From RPQJ01 sp963777725 (lineage in GTDB: Bacteria; Pseudomonadota; Gammaproteobacteria; Steroidobacterales; Steroidobacteraceae), in contig CAVZRR010000001.1 in the NCBI GenBank assembly GCA_963777725.1, positions 124,001-188,000 on the forward strand: a DNA stretch of 64,000 nucleotides, in the 5' to 3' direction. The position numbers and the translations under genes are program-made. The notes below the pieces were generated by a model, which saw nothing but the letters and a program-made list of their open reading frames with translations, did no database searches and had not been told where the DNA came from. Shown piece after piece: positions 63,775-64,000 of this stretch (its first letter is position 1; every line of letters begins with the position of its first letter).

Positions 63775-64000
63775 CAGTCGTGGTCGAGCCGGTAAATGTC
63801 GGCGATGGTTTCGATGATCTCCGAGTCGCCGCTCTCGGCGGCATCGCGCAGTCGCTGGCTCGGGGCGTGGATCAGCCGGTTGGTCAGCGTCGCGGACAGG
63901 AAGTCGAGGACTTCGTCGCTGCTGCGGCCGGCCGCGAGCATGCGTCGCGCCTGGTCGAGCGTGTGCTGGCGCGTGCGCTCGGCTTCTTCGCGCAGCCGGC
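63774..64000 (-). CDS. hemA: Glutamyl-tRNA reductase (partial, N-terminus off the right edge)
   Basis: Only the last ~74 residues are in the window. They read RLREEAERTRQHTLDQARR, then SSDEVLDFLSATLTNRLIH and a TGA, which match the C-terminal dimerisation helix of HemA. The enzyme reduces glutamyl-tRNA to glutamate-1-semialdehyde, the first committed step of haem synthesis via C5. It is followed by prfA and prmC in the widespread hemA-prfA-prmC order. Confidence 0.9.

Overview
The window is a GC-rich (roughly two-thirds G+C) stretch of bacterial chromosome, densely packed with housekeeping genes and with no gene-free gap above 300 bases. Gene content and order (lgt-thyA-folA, apaH-apaG-rsmA-pdxA-surA-lptD, amgK-murU, mreBCD-mrdA-rodA-mltB-dacA-ybeD-lipAB, gatCAB, hemA-prfA-prmC) are those of a Gammaproteobacterium, most like the Xanthomonadales/Steroidobacterales part of the class. 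That placement is inferred from memory of gene order, not from a tree. Start codons are often GTG or TTG, and many junctions are 4-base start/stop overlaps. No tRNA, rRNA, CRISPR array, insertion sequence, integrase or prophage gene was found.

Layout. 1-5.8 kb: a partial YyaL-type thioredoxin protein, the rRNA methyltransferase RlmI, an unknown tail-anchored protein with a paralogous fragment beside it, and a membrane TolB-like/TPR protein. 5.8-8.5 kb: lgt-thyA-SET-folA, with a SET-domain methyltransferase translationally coupled to both folate genes. 8.5-13.4 kb: an accessory block inserted between folA and apaH. It holds a membrane methyltransferase, kynureninase and a kynurenine-formamidase-like hydrolase on the minus strand, and a secreted protein, an SDR and a COG3650-like secreted protein on the plus strand. 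13.4-20.5 kb: the minus-strand series lptD-surA-pdxA-rsmA, then a universal stress protein, then apaG-apaH. 20.5-24.2 kb: amgK-murU (MurNAc recycling), a large inverted repeat, then lipA-lipB.

24.1-33.2 kb: the minus-strand cell-shape and wall series mreB-mreC-mreD-mrdA-rodA-mltB-dacA-dat-ybeD. It has no rlpA, has a D-amino-acid transaminase added, and has a predicted lipoprotein DD-carboxypeptidase. 33.3-39.2 kb: gatC-gatA-(G-rich palindrome)-gatB, class I fumarase and hslO. 39.2-45.8 kb: VOC and GFA proteins, then an ArsR/SAM-methyltransferase-like regulator (SahR type) with a palindromic operator, metF and full-length cobalamin-dependent metH. 45.8-52.3 kb: a glycine-zipper lipoprotein, an acyl-CoA ligase, a Baeyer-Villiger-type monooxygenase, two tandemly duplicated small lipoproteins, mtgA and a cyclophilin.

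52.5-60.7 kb is a complete menaquinone operon, menF-menD-menH-menB-menA-menC-menE, with every junction overlapping. It converts chorismate to demethylmenaquinone, apart from a DHNA-CoA thioesterase and the final UbiE methylation, which are not seen here. It is followed by a DUF1579-like protein and a glutathione-S-transferase-like protein, then convergent minus-strand prmC-prfA-hemA (hemA cut by the right edge). I did not find one clearly undescribed multi-gene system. The best candidates for novelty are the SET protein inside the thyA-folA operon, the unknown protein at 3113-3595 with its fragment, the secreted-protein/SDR/COG3650 trio, and the structured non-coding repeats at 22306-22416 and 35128-35249.
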